Shown: positions 22,162 through 33,640 of the stretch, piece after piece
How the letters are laid out: each line of letters opens with the position of its first letter
Position numbering within the stretch: position 1 is the stretch's first letter
NCBI GenBank assembly: GCA_902702965.1
Contig: CACRXP010000550.1
Span: 171,741-235,740 of the forward strand
Length of the DNA stretch: 64,000 nt
DNA from: Spirometra erinaceieuropaei
Taxonomy: Eukaryota; Platyhelminthes; Cestoda; Diphyllobothriidea; Diphyllobothriidae
Direction: 5' to 3'
Program-made: the position numbers and the translations under genes
The notes under the pieces: model-generated
The model's database searches: none
Told to the model about the DNA's origin: nothing
What the model saw: only the letters and a program-made list of their open reading frames with translations

Positions 22162-24060
22162 TACAGTCGTTTCTGAATTAGTAGTGTGTTAAGAAGAATG
22201 ATGGGCGAACAGTAAAAAATTCCACACAAGAATTTAAAAAATCATTGGACTAACTTCACAGGAGAAAAAAATCGCTCATCAATCTTTAAAAATGCGGACA
22301 GGAATGGCCTGCATGTGGCGGCATATAACGGATTATAATTGGACATCCTCAGCGCAGCCCTGATGGACAAGTGTGCGGGTCAGACAGAACTGGCCTGCAT
22401 GCGGTATTGTATACGGGATTCCTAACGGACATCGTCAGCGCAGAATTAATACGCCGGATGAGACTAATCGCGTCAAAGAGGCCAAACGAGAGGAACACAG
22501 ACGCGATCGGCCACAGACCGCTTCAAGTACAGCCGAGGAGTGGGCAGGGGAGGTACGACCAAACTACTAATAGACGGCGAATACAGAGGGTTTCGCCGTG
22601 AGCGTCGACAGACCACATGAGGTCGAAATGCGAGAGATGACATCAAGAGTCGCGAAAATCCTCGCTGTGGGGGAGGAGTGATAGCAGAGGATTTAGAGAC
22701 CAATTCAAACATGGTAAATCGACAATAATTTTTTCAATACAAACGTTTGCGTTGTCCTTAGAATATGAGTAAACACAATTGAGGTCATCGGCATAAATAC
22801 AAGTTTGCGAATTTCCGAGTTCATTCGAACTATCATTGATGTACATTAGGGAGAGTAGCGGACCCAGAACCGTGCCTTGAAGTACGCCACTCGCGATCGA
22901 GTGAGGTGTTGAGTAGCCATTACCGACCATGCCTTACCGATATCGATTGCATAGATAGGTCCCGATAAAGTCGCGTAGAGGCGGCCGGATACCGAGAGCT
23001 TCCAATTTTACTAAAAGACGTCTAAAGGGCAACGTGTGAAAGGTTTTGCTAAGATCAAAGTAGATAACTACCACTGACTGCCGTTCCTTACGAAGTCGAG
23101 GGATTAGATTAAGAAATGCCAAGTGGCAAGTTTTGCTGGATCGTTCAGCTAAAAATCCATGCTGGCTCGAGCTCAGAAGCCGGTTAGCTAAACAAAAGTC
23201 GATAATTTTATAGAAAATTATCCATTCAATTGGTTTTGCTAGAGAGGGTGTTTTGTACACGCTCCGATAGTTGTTAACATCGGACCGAAATCCAGAGTTA
23301 AGGACAGGAATGATAAGTGACGCCTTCTATGTTTCAGAAAAGAATCCTTTTTGATACACAAACCGAGGATAAGTGACTAAGCAGTAAGCCTGTTAAATGA
23401 TCGAATTTGGAATCCCGTCCGTTCCTGAGCAGTGTGAGTTTTCGAATGACTTATGTGTTTCATAATGAGATCTGAGAGGACAACGATTTTACTGAGTGTC
23501 CTATCTGAAAGTGAACAGAAGAAAGGGACTTATTCTGACTCAGTATTAAGGTGTTTTGCAACGAAAGCACTAAACAACTCCGCGTTGTCAGTATTATCGA
23601 TGAGGAAGACTTTCTCATCACTTAGCAAGGGTGGAAGTTCGTGAACACTGTTAGAGGAGGACCGATGACGGAAGATGTTAGCGACGGATTTGCCTGGGTT
23701 CGAACCACTGAGAGCAACTGATTCTCTTTGCCTGTCGCGCGCTTGGCGCATCCTTGAGGCCATTTCAACAATCTCTGGGGTTCTAAAATGAACTGATAAG
23801 GAACTAGTGGATAGGTCACGCAGCTGCCGTCTCAAATTCTAGACTGCTGCTAAGAAGTAAGGAACAAGGAAATCTGACGAATTAGACTTGAGCCATCTAC
23901 GCGACACAAACTCTAGGACGTGCTTGGAAACACTTGACCTGGCATCACGAAGAATGGTTGCATCGCTAGAGGAGTGAACGCCAAACCGAACTAGGTTTCA
24001 TTCCTTCTTATGGCTTTTTAGAATCAAGTGAGCTCTAACTTCACCCGACTATTTTGAGCT
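22162..24060 (-). pseudogene. LINE-B2, internally deleted
   Basis: This is a decayed minus-strand copy of LINE-B. From 5' to 3' it has a linker block (FVSRRWLKSNSSDFLVPYFL; RRQLRDLSTSSLSVHFRTPE) near 23900-23750, QHGFLAERSSKTCHLAFLNL near 23120, VIYFDLSKTFHTLPF near 23030, SGVLQGTVLGPLLSLMYIND near 22860, and YADDLNCVYSY near 22780. At about 22712 the RT jumps straight to 3' UTR sequence (22162-22711) that in LINE-B1 lies downstream of the ORF, so the RT C-terminus, about 850 bases, has been deleted. Frameshifts and stops are present throughout. Confidence 0.8.
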
Positions 24061-24064
24061 GAAA

Positions 24065-25190
24065 ACGTAATTTTCGCCGTCGCTAAAGACCATAAAACGC
24101 TTCTCCTCCAATCATCGAACACTTCATGGTCTCCCACAAGAACAATTTTTCCATAACCTCTAGAATACCTCCACTATTCTTACTGTTTAAGATCAGATCG
24201 TTGTTTGTCCGCTGGCGTTCACAAAAGCATTTAGGAAGACCTCTGTCAGACCACTCGGAAAAGTGCTGGCCATCCAACTTCCTGAAATTTGTCGATTCGA
24301 CCAAAATCTCAACACGATCTAGCATAACTTTCTGAGAGGCTGTAACTGCGAAAATTGGCACTGCCTCTCCTGAACCTCCTTACATCTGTCGGAGGCAGTT
24401 GCCAGTGTCGATAATGACATACTGTTCTTAAGCATGGTTTCATTGTTGGGCGCCCAGCGAGCATTGCGATATTCTGAACGTCGCGAACGACGATGTTGAG
24501 CTCTGCTATTGGATAGGCATGTATGTGCATTTATGCTTTCATAATGCATCACAATCCTGCTAAATCTGGCTCACCTCCACCAACACCCATAATAAATAAT
24601 TGGCAGTGAGAAGGCAAGGTTATCTGGGGCTGACTGCGCGAAACGGTCAGTCTGTGACCGCCACAGATGATCCACACTTCATCAAATGTACTAGGCTAAA
24701 CCAGAGGATACGCATCTCACTTAACAGATTTGGTGTATCCCAGTGAGTTTATCTGGCGGAAACTTGAATGGCCATGTCTGAACACTATATTTTTTACAGT
24801 CAACGAATTTGTGCCAAGGATTTTATGAGAAGTGGAATCATAAGCCTACACTAAAAATTACGCAATAGTACAACGCCCAATCGTTTCCGAGTTCTAATAG
24901 CATCTGAAAATATAGCTGCAATAGTTTAATGGGGTAGTAATCAGCCTTGGCACATGTGATCTACCAGGAAAGTAGTACGACGTCAGTTTTCATCCAGCGC
25001 CAGAGTATGTGTCAGTGATAGTGCGCTTCATGACTAGACGTTATTGTAAATTTTCAGCGGCAAGTCGAAGTTATTGACTTCTTATCATAAGAAGTCAAGA
25101 CGACATGGGTTGGAAACCAAGCTTCCATTTTTATGCTCTGAGGTAATTTTGACGTTCAACGCAATATTGTTCCATTTTTGCTTTTGAAGC
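24065..25190. other. Unassigned, possibly upstream part of LINE-B2
   Basis: Minus-strand open frames at 24083-24361 and 24309-24552 directly upstream of LINE-B2 might be remnants of its endonuclease or ORF1, but no motif is recognisable. The rest of the stretch shows nothing identifiable. Confidence 0.25.
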
Positions 25191-25194
25191 TTTC

Positions 25195-25320
25195 GCAGAT
25201 GTGGATGTCGCTTCAGCCGTGCTTACCGACGTTGTCCACTGTGTAACCCACAGCAGGGCTGGCGCAGGGACAAAGGTGTGAATATTACGACGTCTGCAGG
25301 TAGGGCCTTGCATGCCTCAA
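25195..25320. repeat. Short fragment of dispersed repeat family R
   Basis: The block 'gttgtccactgtgtaaccc' followed by acagcagggctggcgcagg corresponds to the 5' block of family R at 55.40 kb (gatgtccaccatgtgctcc, acaacagggcgagagcgg) and 62.34 kb. The rest of the repeat is not present here. Confidence 0.45.
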
Positions 25321-26245
25321 CTATCTTTACATAAGGATGGCCTTCATGTATCCAACTTAGCCCCAGTCACACTGAATGTGAGTGGAAGTCGCCTCAGATC
25401 ACCAATATTTGCTGACGCAAAGCAGTCACCACGCACCATGGAGAAGTCCTGAGCATTCATGATGTTGAATTTCTTATCCGGTTGACTAGAAGTCGACCGC
25501 AGTCTAAAGGAAAATGGTCGAGATCGAACAAATCGTTTATGGGGTAGAAAACCCTCTCCTGCCGCTGAATATTTGCACGTCTTTTAATTATTTCGAGAGC
25601 ACTGGTGTTCTTAGTGGCCTAGGGTGTCTACACTTACATGAGAACACCCAGTTGCGACTGCGCAAACGCTTGAAATACTTTAGCAAACAGTCTTCAAAAA
25701 AGTCCCAAATGCTCCTTCAACGAGGTACGGAGTCGAAATTACAAACTTGACCACGCCTGAGCGGCACAGAAACGGTTTGAGATGTTATACCGACAATGCG
25801 ATTGTCGATACGGTTTAGAAGGGAAGCCTTTGGGGTTCGTTTATTGCCCTTCCTGATTTTTGTAACTTTCTCCCACGTCCTTCGGCGCACACCTATTGTC
25901 CAGCTGCATGCATATAAGAAGTGTACGGAATTCCGGAATAATCCGCCAGCACCTGTTAGGCTATTTACGTATGCCAATGAAGTCAACGGTTTGGTCGTGA
26001 ATTCTGGATCGAGTGGTTTTGTTTCTTAATCATATAGGTCGTCGTCTGTTTCCACCTGTGCCTTCCCATCGTTCTTTCCAACGGGAATCATCTGTAACAA
26101 AAGTGAAGTCCTTCTAAGCGTTCATTTCTTTCAACAGCACATCGTTCAAACGGTAGACACTGTATTTCGGAGATCTGGTTTTGCTGACTTGCGAAACGTA
26201 TCGTTGTTACATTAATTAATGATTTAACGATTAATCGAATCTGGT
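25321..26245. other. Unassigned sequence
   Basis: No gene or repeat is recognised. Short overlapping open frames on both strands show no named motif. Confidence 0.25.
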
Positions 26246-26249
26246 TGGT

Positions 26250-27480
26250 CTTGACTTCACCGACATAGCTGTGGCTATTCTTCAGTACGCCTTGGCAAAA
26301 CTCTCGTAGAAGTGCTATCTCTTGGTCCAAAGTTATGCATTGCACGGCGAAGGCAGAAGCAACTTGAGCTCGAAACCCAGTTTGAGAGCCTGTGTAGCCA
26401 GACAAACGATCTAAAACCCTCCCAACCTAGAGAAGTTGACTATCTTAAATCGACTCTGGTAAACTGCTGTGAAGTGTATTTAAGAAAAAGTCCGAGGAAC
26501 AAAGGTCCGCTAACAAGAGTTTACCTCGATAGTTTCAGGAAGCTTCGTGAAAATGAAAATATCCTACTAAACAGACCCGACAAAGTCTGAGGCATAGTGC
26601 TGATGGATAAGACGGATTATGTGGAGAAATTAGAAGAAATCTTATCGGACCGTACAAAATTTTCAAAATCCGAGAAAGACAGGGATCGAACGTAGACAAT
26701 CGAGAGGCAGTTAACGAAGGTACTCAAAGATTTCCACAAGGAAGGACTTCTGTCTGACAAGGAGTTTGAAGTGCTAAAACCTGTGGGCACGACGATACCC
26801 AGAATGTATGGTCTTCCCAAGATTCACAAACCCCGGCTACCACTACGTCCAATTTGAGACATGAGAAATTCACCCTATCAAACAATAGCAAAATGGCTGG
26901 CGGAAAAGTTAAAATCGCTTCAAAATTGCCTGTATTCGCGAAGTTTGAAAGACACCTTTGAGTTTGTCGAGGCTATCAAGAACATTAACGTGGACGGACA
27001 AACGATGCTCTCGTTAGATGTATCCTCACTGTTCACCAGCGTACCCGTTGTGGAGACAATAGACTTCCTGGTCGACTTCATCAGGGAAACAAACTACCCG
27101 ATAGGCATGACAGTGGAGACGCTAAAAGAACTACTTACGCGATGCAACGGCCAGCTATACAGGCAAATAGACGGTGTGGCAATGGGTTCACCGCTTGGAC
27201 CGTTTCTCGCAAATGTCTTCATAGCAAGGTCGAGCAAACGAGTCTCAAAGATACCATTAATGACCTTAAATTCTACGTCGATATGTGGACGATATCTTTT
27301 GCATGACGAGTCATACCACCGACATCAATGGCCTAGTTTAGAAGTTTAACGGGCGCACCCATCTCTGATGTTTACCGCCGAGACCGAGGCGAATAACGAG
27401 ATCGCATTCCTTGATGTCCTTCTACACAGACAAGAGGATGGATCCATCCAGCGCAAGATATTCAGAAAGAAAACCGGACG
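26250..27480 (+). pseudogene. PLE2 N-terminal and reverse transcriptase region
   Basis: This is a Penelope-like element in the plus direction. In one frame: VEVLSLGPKLCIARR near 26310, RENENILLNRPDK near 26550, GLPKIHKPRLPLRPI near 26810, MRNSPYQTIAKWLAEKL near 26861, LSLDVSSLFTSVPV near 27010, and GVAMGSPLGPFLANVFI near 27174. In-frame stops occur at 26588-26590, near 26695 and near 26854. About eight codons are missing between LLTRC and NGQLYRQ. A one-base deletion near 27278 shifts the frame, so RYVDDIFC is read only in the next frame; the catalytic Asp pair is intact there. Further shifts follow before the GIY-YIG part. Confidence 0.87.
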
Positions 27481-27555
27481 GGACAATACATAAATTTTCG
27501 CGGTTTTTTCCCTTTAAATCTAAAACGAAATTTAGTCCAGGAACTGGCGGCTAGA

Positions 27556-28347
27556 GTGCAACGCCTCTGCTTTCTTGAGACTGTTGAAGCAGAACTCCAG
27601 CAGCTGCAAAACACGCTCCACGAAAACGGCTATCCAGAGCGATTCATCCTACGGAATATTAAAAAGCGGGCCACAAAACCGGCCGTTGCAACTGCGGAAA
27701 AGAAAGACTTATTTCTAAGACTGCCTTTTATAGAAAACGCAGCAAGCGAATTACTGAGACGACGTCTCAGGACAGCTCTCGCGAGTGCCTTCCCCGCGGC
27801 GGACTTGCGCGTATTCTTCGCAAATTCCCCCCTACTACGGTTGGAGGGTAAAGACCGGCTGCCGTTACAGGCCACATTCATGTGTATTTATTCATTCACC
27901 TGCTCCCGTGGAGCGAGATATATTGGCCGTACAACCAGGCGTCTGGAAAAGAGAATACGCGAACACATGCCTGTTTGGCTAGGTAGAGGTGAACATCAAT
28001 CGATTTCGAGTTCAATTCTCGCACATCTAATCGATACAAACCATCAAACCGACGCTAAAGAAGCTTTTAAAGTTATCTACGGGGCATCGGCACACTACTC
28101 TAAAGGCCTGCGCAAACGGGTGCTAGCCACAGACGAAGCAGTGGCCATACGACTGGCGAACTCAGCACTCTGTTGTCAGAAGACGCTGACACAAGCAGTC
28201 TGTCTGCCCTGGCCGACTCCAGACGGCGATCGCACGCCGTCCCGACGAACTGAGAGCAGTCACACGCACTCAGAGTGCCTACAATCTAACCGGAACCCCT
28301 CTATTTCCCCCCCTCCCACCCCAACTCCACCGTCATCAACACGCTGA
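27556..28347 (+). CDS. PLE2 GIY-YIG endonuclease domain (open, but separated from RT)
   Basis: An uninterrupted frame of 263 codons encodes the C-terminal part of the Penelope-like protein. NGYPERFILRNIKKRATKP is the linker, CIYSFTCSRGARYIGRTTRR at about residues 113-132 is the GIY-YIG core, RIREHMPVWLGRG follows, and LAHLIDTNHQTDAKEAFKVI precedes the C-terminal helices. Key residues Tyr, Tyr-Ile-Gly, Arg and Glu-His are present. A Pro/Thr-rich tail ends the frame. The domain is kept open although the upstream RT is frameshifted. The start is arbitrary since the frame opens inside the element. Confidence 0.85.
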   Translation: MQRLCFLETVEAELQQLQNTLHENGYPERFILRNIKKRATKPAVATAEKKDLFLRLPFIENAASELLRRRLRTALASAFPAADLRVFFANSPLLRLEGKDRLPLQATFMCIYSFTCSRGARYIGRTTRRLEKRIREHMPVWLGRGEHQSISSSILAHLIDTNHQTDAKEAFKVIYGASAHYSKGLRKRVLATDEAVAIRLANSALCCQKTLTQAVCLPWPTPDGDRTPSRRTESSHTHSECLQSNRNPSISPPPTPTPPSSTR

Positions 28348-28399
28348 CGCCGTCATGCGGGTGGCATTGGAACATGGAGTCCGATTAACCCTGTCCCCG

Positions 28400-28740
28400 A
28401 GGCGCATTTATGCCCTGTCGGCAATTAGACTGATCATTTCCCATGTAAATGTACAGGCCTGATGAGGAATTACCGAAAAAATTTTCGCCGGTTGGCTTTT
28501 TAATCGTAATATGGGTATTTTCGCAGAACTGAGACACTGGTGTGATATATTATTGACTGAGTTCAGGTGTATGTGTTCACTAGATTTTTCTCTACGAGGT
28601 GCTCTCGTCCTGCGTTTTAAGCAGTATAGCAATTTTGTCACGTAAGTTCGGCTTTTGAGGAATCCATGTTGGGCATCACGTAGTGTTTTCATTTATAGTG
28701 CACTCCTGATTTCCGATTATTTTCAACTCAGGCGTCTGTC
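28400..28740 (-). pseudogene. LINE reverse transcriptase scrap
   Basis: On the minus strand QHGFLKSRTYVTKLLYCLKR resembles the HGFRRGRSCVTNLLYCLDRW block of LINE-A1, followed by a decayed region where the AFDSVSHQRLL motif would be (NNISHQCLSSAKI). Only this RT palm entry segment survives. The lower part (about 28405-28500) also shows weak similarity to the repeat at 16.3 kb. Confidence 0.6.
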
Positions 28741-28744
28741 TGAG

Positions 28745-30460
28745 TGATTTTGATATATGATGCATACTTTCGGTCATTTCAAATATTCTGTCAGTCCTTT
28801 CGTAAAACTCTTATGAACACCACCAGCCAGACAGGGATATCGATTATGACGACAATTTTTGACTGCAAGACTTCAGTTCGGTTACGCTATTGTAAGGACA
28901 AGTAAATTAATCAGCAGACTACTCGGGCTCCAATGTGTAAATATATCTTAGTAGGTTGGGCTCAACAGTCATCAGGGGCACTTTTATGATAGACGCTTTG
29001 TCGCTTGACCACCTCCCTCTAAGCAAGCCAGAAGTTCTGCTGCTTTAAAGGACGTCACAAACGAAGACGCATGTTGTATGGGTTGTTTAAATCTCCCGCA
29101 GACACATAAATGTGTAAAAGGAGATAAAGTGCATGAAAATATTCATTGGGCCTGCGCTTCGTCTGCCGAACAATAAAGCAATATTCAAGGCCAAGGATGC
29201 GAATACGTTTGTCAAGCATATGAAGTAAAGGCCTACAGCAGCAAATTAGGCAAGAGGTAAAGTTGAGTAATTGAGAGTCTCAGCAAACTTAAGCACCAAA
29301 AATTCAAATCATGCTTAAATCACATTAAATTTTCAGAACGGTCGCATGCGTTCCCATGGAAATCCGCGGTACATCACCAGAGACTTGACTGCCTCACAGT
29401 ACAATTCCCCATCCACACACGCATCACACATTAGCCCGTCCGGTATCAAACACCGCAGGTACGGACTAAACACCCCTCCCTGGCGTACACGTCTTTCTGT
29501 TCTAAACAAAGGAAGGCTCGATAGTCCCTATTGGCGATCATCTAAGCTTTTAGTTAAACAGGTGTTTGTCAACGGTATGACGTCTGAGGACATTTCTGTC
29601 GATAGTGGTCGTTTACGCGCATTTGACCGAGCACGCAATTTTCAGAATGACTTACGACAAGAACTCTCTTATTTTCCAGGTCTTCGGACCTATCCGAAAG
29701 TCTAAACTAAGCCTCTGAAAAAGGACTTTGGAATAGATAAATCGTGTTTGCATCCTTGGCATCAGAGGAAAGCAACAGTAACTGACATTTTTCAGGTATG
29801 GTGTCATCAAAATAAACGATACAGAGAAATCCTACGATAGAGTGCTCAACGCCTTCCAACGTTTCATGCTCCCGAGAAGTGAATACAAGACTTTTCAACT
29901 CTCAGAAAAGTCTGTGGTGGCAAAATAATTTTGTTAAAAAGGACTACTGAAACGTGCTTACAGTAGTACTTGTCTTTTAACACAATCTCGTGAACTTTCC
30001 TACACGACAAAGTACTGGACTTTAAAGAACATTTATGACTACCTAAATAAACCGCACTCGGTAGCCATGACGAATTAAAACCGAAGGACGTCCTTTATGC
30101 AAATAAAACATAGTCTCATAAAATCTGGTTACATGGGAGAGATTTAATTTATCCTTCCAGACGAATATGATTTAGTATACACTAGAATCACAAGCCAATG
30201 CAGAATGGCTATAGCACTTGTGTATTACGTTTCAGCGTGTGAAATTTGTGGCGGGTTTCAGATAAGATGCTCATCTAGGCCGACGTTGGCGTAAATGAAG
30301 CGTCAGGTGACATGTTGTTTGGCACTCTCGCAGTTTTAACAGTCGACTGCATAATTTGCATAATGTATTTCACTACCATAACATGCCTGCCTATGTCATT
30401 TAGATGAGCATGTTATATTAGGCTCACTTTTCCGACTAAGCTTGAGTAAATGATTGCGTT
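28745..30460. other. Unassigned sequence
   Basis: No recognised gene. The longest plus-strand open frame (29346-29705, 119 codons) shows no motif that can be named. Confidence 0.25.
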
Positions 30461-30463
30461 TAT

Positions 30464-30520
30464 GGTTAAAGCCAGGATTAAGATTAAGGTTAGGTTAAAG
30501 CACAGGGTTAGGGAAAGAGT
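30464..30520. repeat. Degenerate telomere-like repeat (TTAGGG-type)
   Basis: A short tract with aggattaagattaaggttag and cacagggttagggaaagag, which reads as mutated TTAGGG units on the plus strand. It is the opposite orientation to the tract at 9.6 kb. Confidence 0.5.
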
Positions 30521-30524
30521 CAGA

Positions 30525-32290
30525 TCCTGTCACATACCGCCTTAATCAATCCGGTCTTCTTCAACCAATAACTGGCTGTTCTCCTCACATGTGCATGCCC
30601 CTATTTCCCATCTTTCAATTGCGTAATCTGATCCGCCTCCTCGCTGGGGTAATGAAACAAATATATGATATAAATGCCAGTTTTCTCAATGTCTTCCGGT
30701 GGTTCTGTTAAGCGCTGTGTTCATCCATTTTACCGATAAAGTCAATATTAACGTCCTTTCCGTATTACAGGAGTTTCTCGACTTCTTTTTTTCAGCGGAC
30801 TTTCATATTAGACCTCGCTGTATACAGGCTTGTGCGTACAGTAATAAAAAATGGTTTGCTGTACTTTTAAAATCAGCTATCGAGGTTTTGACTCTTCATT
30901 ATTTAATAAATTTCGGCAATAAATTTGCTTGACAAAACAACGAACTATTCTGAATTCTAAATATATTTCCACAGGAAATGTCACATCTTTGATGGGTCCA
31001 GCATCAGTCCCATCCGCACAATAACTTCACAAATTATACATTTCTAACTTTGGTCCACATTAAACACGGTAGTAACTTTTTTTATTTGGTCGCAGTTACT
31101 TTAAGTCAAGCATTGTGTTCGACGGCGATTAAGTGATGTTCACTTAAATAGATGGCGACTGTAATTCTTCCACATAGTCCATACAACCTAACTAACAATA
31201 CTGCAACTATTGGTTTTCTACTAAAAGTGGAGTTCTAAAATGATGATGTACTTCGGATAATATTTGTGTTTAGTTTATATTTCTTCCTCCAAGACTCTCC
31301 TTCCGAGTGAAAGGAAGCATTCTTTGTTACATTTTTCGTTTCCCCTAAATGCAAGATGTTAAAAATATAGAAAATGCCTTCGGACAGTACTTTTCAGGTC
31401 GGTAATCCTAGGCCTGGAACCTGCGTTATTCAAGTGCCGAACTTTTGCGAAATTTAAATGTAGAATTTTCAGTTAGTCGTCATCGCATTTTGATGGCAGT
31501 ACTCTAATGAGATGTGATCTGGTGGGAAACGTAGGCTCTGTCTGTGCTTCGCTAATAACAAAATCCAATTGGAATTAACAGACTGATGCTAAGCATTCAA
31601 CAACGAATAATAGATGATAATGCAAAATTTTGGGAATTTAAAGTTCATCGGCCTCGTCAGTAGTTCTTCCCGATTGTCTCACTTAAAAAGTCATGCATAA
31701 TTCTGCAAATTCCAACGCATTTGAGCGGTCAGACTCAAAACAAACAAGATGGCTTGTTCATAAGGATATTCATCTAATTCAAGGCTGTACAGACGTAAAA
31801 CCTGATCACATATTGAGCATCTGGGGATTACGGCGATCTAATAATTCTACATTCGAGAGGCAAATCAACGACCTTGGACTGGGTGGGGCAAGTGGGAGGT
31901 ATTTCTGCCGAATGTTAATGCTGTCTGTGATTTGTATTCACTTCGTATCATCTTTGATGTGCAGCTTTCACAGAAGAGATCAAAAATACACTTTCTATAA
32001 GGGCAGATAGTATGACACTAGAGTTGACAAAGTTGACAGACTGATTCAAATAAGAGGTATTTGTGCAGATTTCACTTCAATAAAAAACAAACCGTCGATG
32101 CAACGGTTACCGATATTCATATTTTAATCTAAAACGCAACAACCATTATTCTGAATAGATGTCGAAAAGAATTATCAAAATTTTAATCAAGCCAGCTAGA
32201 ATTCTTAAAAACAATGAACAAAATGGAACTTACCGCATTGATAGTCCGCCAATGAGAAAGGACCGACTGCTATTCACTGGCGGGGACAGT
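30525..32290. other. Unassigned AT-rich sequence
   Basis: No gene, transposon domain or long repeat is recognised. Open frames at 30699-30932 and 31693-32010 have no named motif. Confidence 0.25.
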
Positions 32291-32299
32291 TGCGACGTG

Positions 32300-33160
32300 T
32301 GCATGACTATTGAAAGTGGGGCAGACTAGGCAATACCACCCACAATCTCTTCTACCGCCCACGGAATTCCAAGGTCATGACAATGTCGAGAGCATTGGAG
32401 ACGTGCAAATCCACAAGGGCTGCACCTACCCCACACGAGGCTCGCAAGATACGGCCCGTAAATTCGCACGAATCAGACTTCAAAGAAGAAGGGACATCTA
32501 GGAACCCGCATATTTAGCATGTGATCCTTACCCAGTTACAAGTCTGAGGAGAATGATGCTCACCGGATCGGGTGACTTTTCTGGCTGAAGTTTCGAAGAA
32601 CTGGGGCTGCTCTCCATTGCCAAAGCGTCAAGTGAAAAAATCGATCAACATTAGTTGGCCTTGGGCTGATCGATTTTTTTCTTATTTCGCTTCCTTGGCC
32701 TACCGATCGTCACCTGTGAGTGTTGGTGGCCTCCTGTATCACGTGTCGTCACCTCAATTGGGGTTGGTTGCGTTTGCTTTCCCCTTTTGGGTGAAGTGGT
32801 CGACAGGCCGTGTTTGCTCGGCAACTAATGCGGCAGTCTATGCAAAAATGCTGATCGATTTTTTCACTTGACGCTTTGACAATGGAAAGCAGCCCCAGCT
32901 CTTCGAAACGTCAGCCAGAAAAGTCCCTCGATCCGGTGAGCTATTCACTTTCCTCAGATTACTGACTCGGATCTCTTTCTTTTGCCAACCTGACCAGTTA
33001 CAAGTATCATGCTGAAAAGCCATAAGGACGCACAACTCGGCACCTGCCACGCTCATAATTTGATCTCATATGCGCCGATTGTCTATGCGTTTGCTCGAAT
33101 GACCACGTGACTGGGCGCTATCACTGAGGTGAGTATGCCGGCGTCTAACCAGGGCCACAC
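32300..33160. repeat. Dispersed repeat interrupted by a foldback element
   Basis: Blocks at 32360-32530 (aaggtcatgacaatgtcgag, ggagacgtgc, 'cagacttcaaag', ggaaccc) and 33075-33160 (tgtctatgcgtttgctcgaa, gggcgct, gccggcgtctaac) match the repeat at 8.93-9.33 kb in order. The intervening 32556-32942 is a foldback element, so it may have inserted into this repeat copy. Confidence 0.5.
32551..32943. mobile_element. Foldback MITE-like element (F4)
   Basis: Arms of about 95 bases at 32551-32645 and 32849-32943 are reverse complements with about half a dozen mismatches. The outer ends read gctcaccggatcg and cgatccggtgagc; the inner ends read caagtgaaaaaatcgatca and tgatcgattttttcacttg. The 200-base centre is noncoding. 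Long inverted repeats with a short centre and no transposase are typical of a MITE or foldback element. No clear target-site duplication can be seen. Confidence 0.8.
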
Positions 33161-33640
33161 AAAGCAATTCAGACAGAATCTGTGCAGCAAATATGCCTGC
33201 GACTTTGGTACGCTAAAACAGTACAGGTGACATGAATTGAGTAGTAGTGATAATCTCCGAATGCGCATGGTTGCAGTACCGAAGATTACGGCAACACTCC
33301 GACATCACTCCACTGTCCGTACCTGTCAGCCAGCTGTGGAAGATATGTAAGTCAGTGACTAGCGCTACGATAGTGCTCTACGCGTGCCGCGCGCAACCTG
33401 GTGAAGGAGGTCATGCGTAGGGATGCAAGCGCGACAGGATTTCTACTTACTTGAGACGGATGAGTGATGGGTGATGTGGGGCGGGCAGTGTTCTCGTCTG
33501 CGAATATGTTGGACTAAGGGTGGGATGAGGCGTGATGTGGAGTTGGGACTATGATATTTTGCTGCAGAATTTCGTAGATGCGCCTATGACCCAGTAGAAC
33601 CATACGGTGACTGAATGTCCATGGGCAGTGTTGTCTGTTA
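33160..33640. other. Region with RTE-derived scraps
   Basis: No intact gene. A block at 33236-33300 (gaattgagtagtagtgataa, atgcgc, ggttgcagtaccgaag) duplicates the one at 33838-33900, which belongs to the Thr-rich part of the RTE-like element, so this is probably another scrap of it. Confidence 0.45.

Noticed and set aside
28456..28490. Plus-strand hammerhead-like string: CUGAUGA, GG/CC stem, GAAA, with a three-pair stem I
   Set aside because: The stem II has only two pairs, helix III is a plain A/U run, and the related repeat at 16.3 kb does not keep the core. CTGATGA is expected several times by chance in this window.
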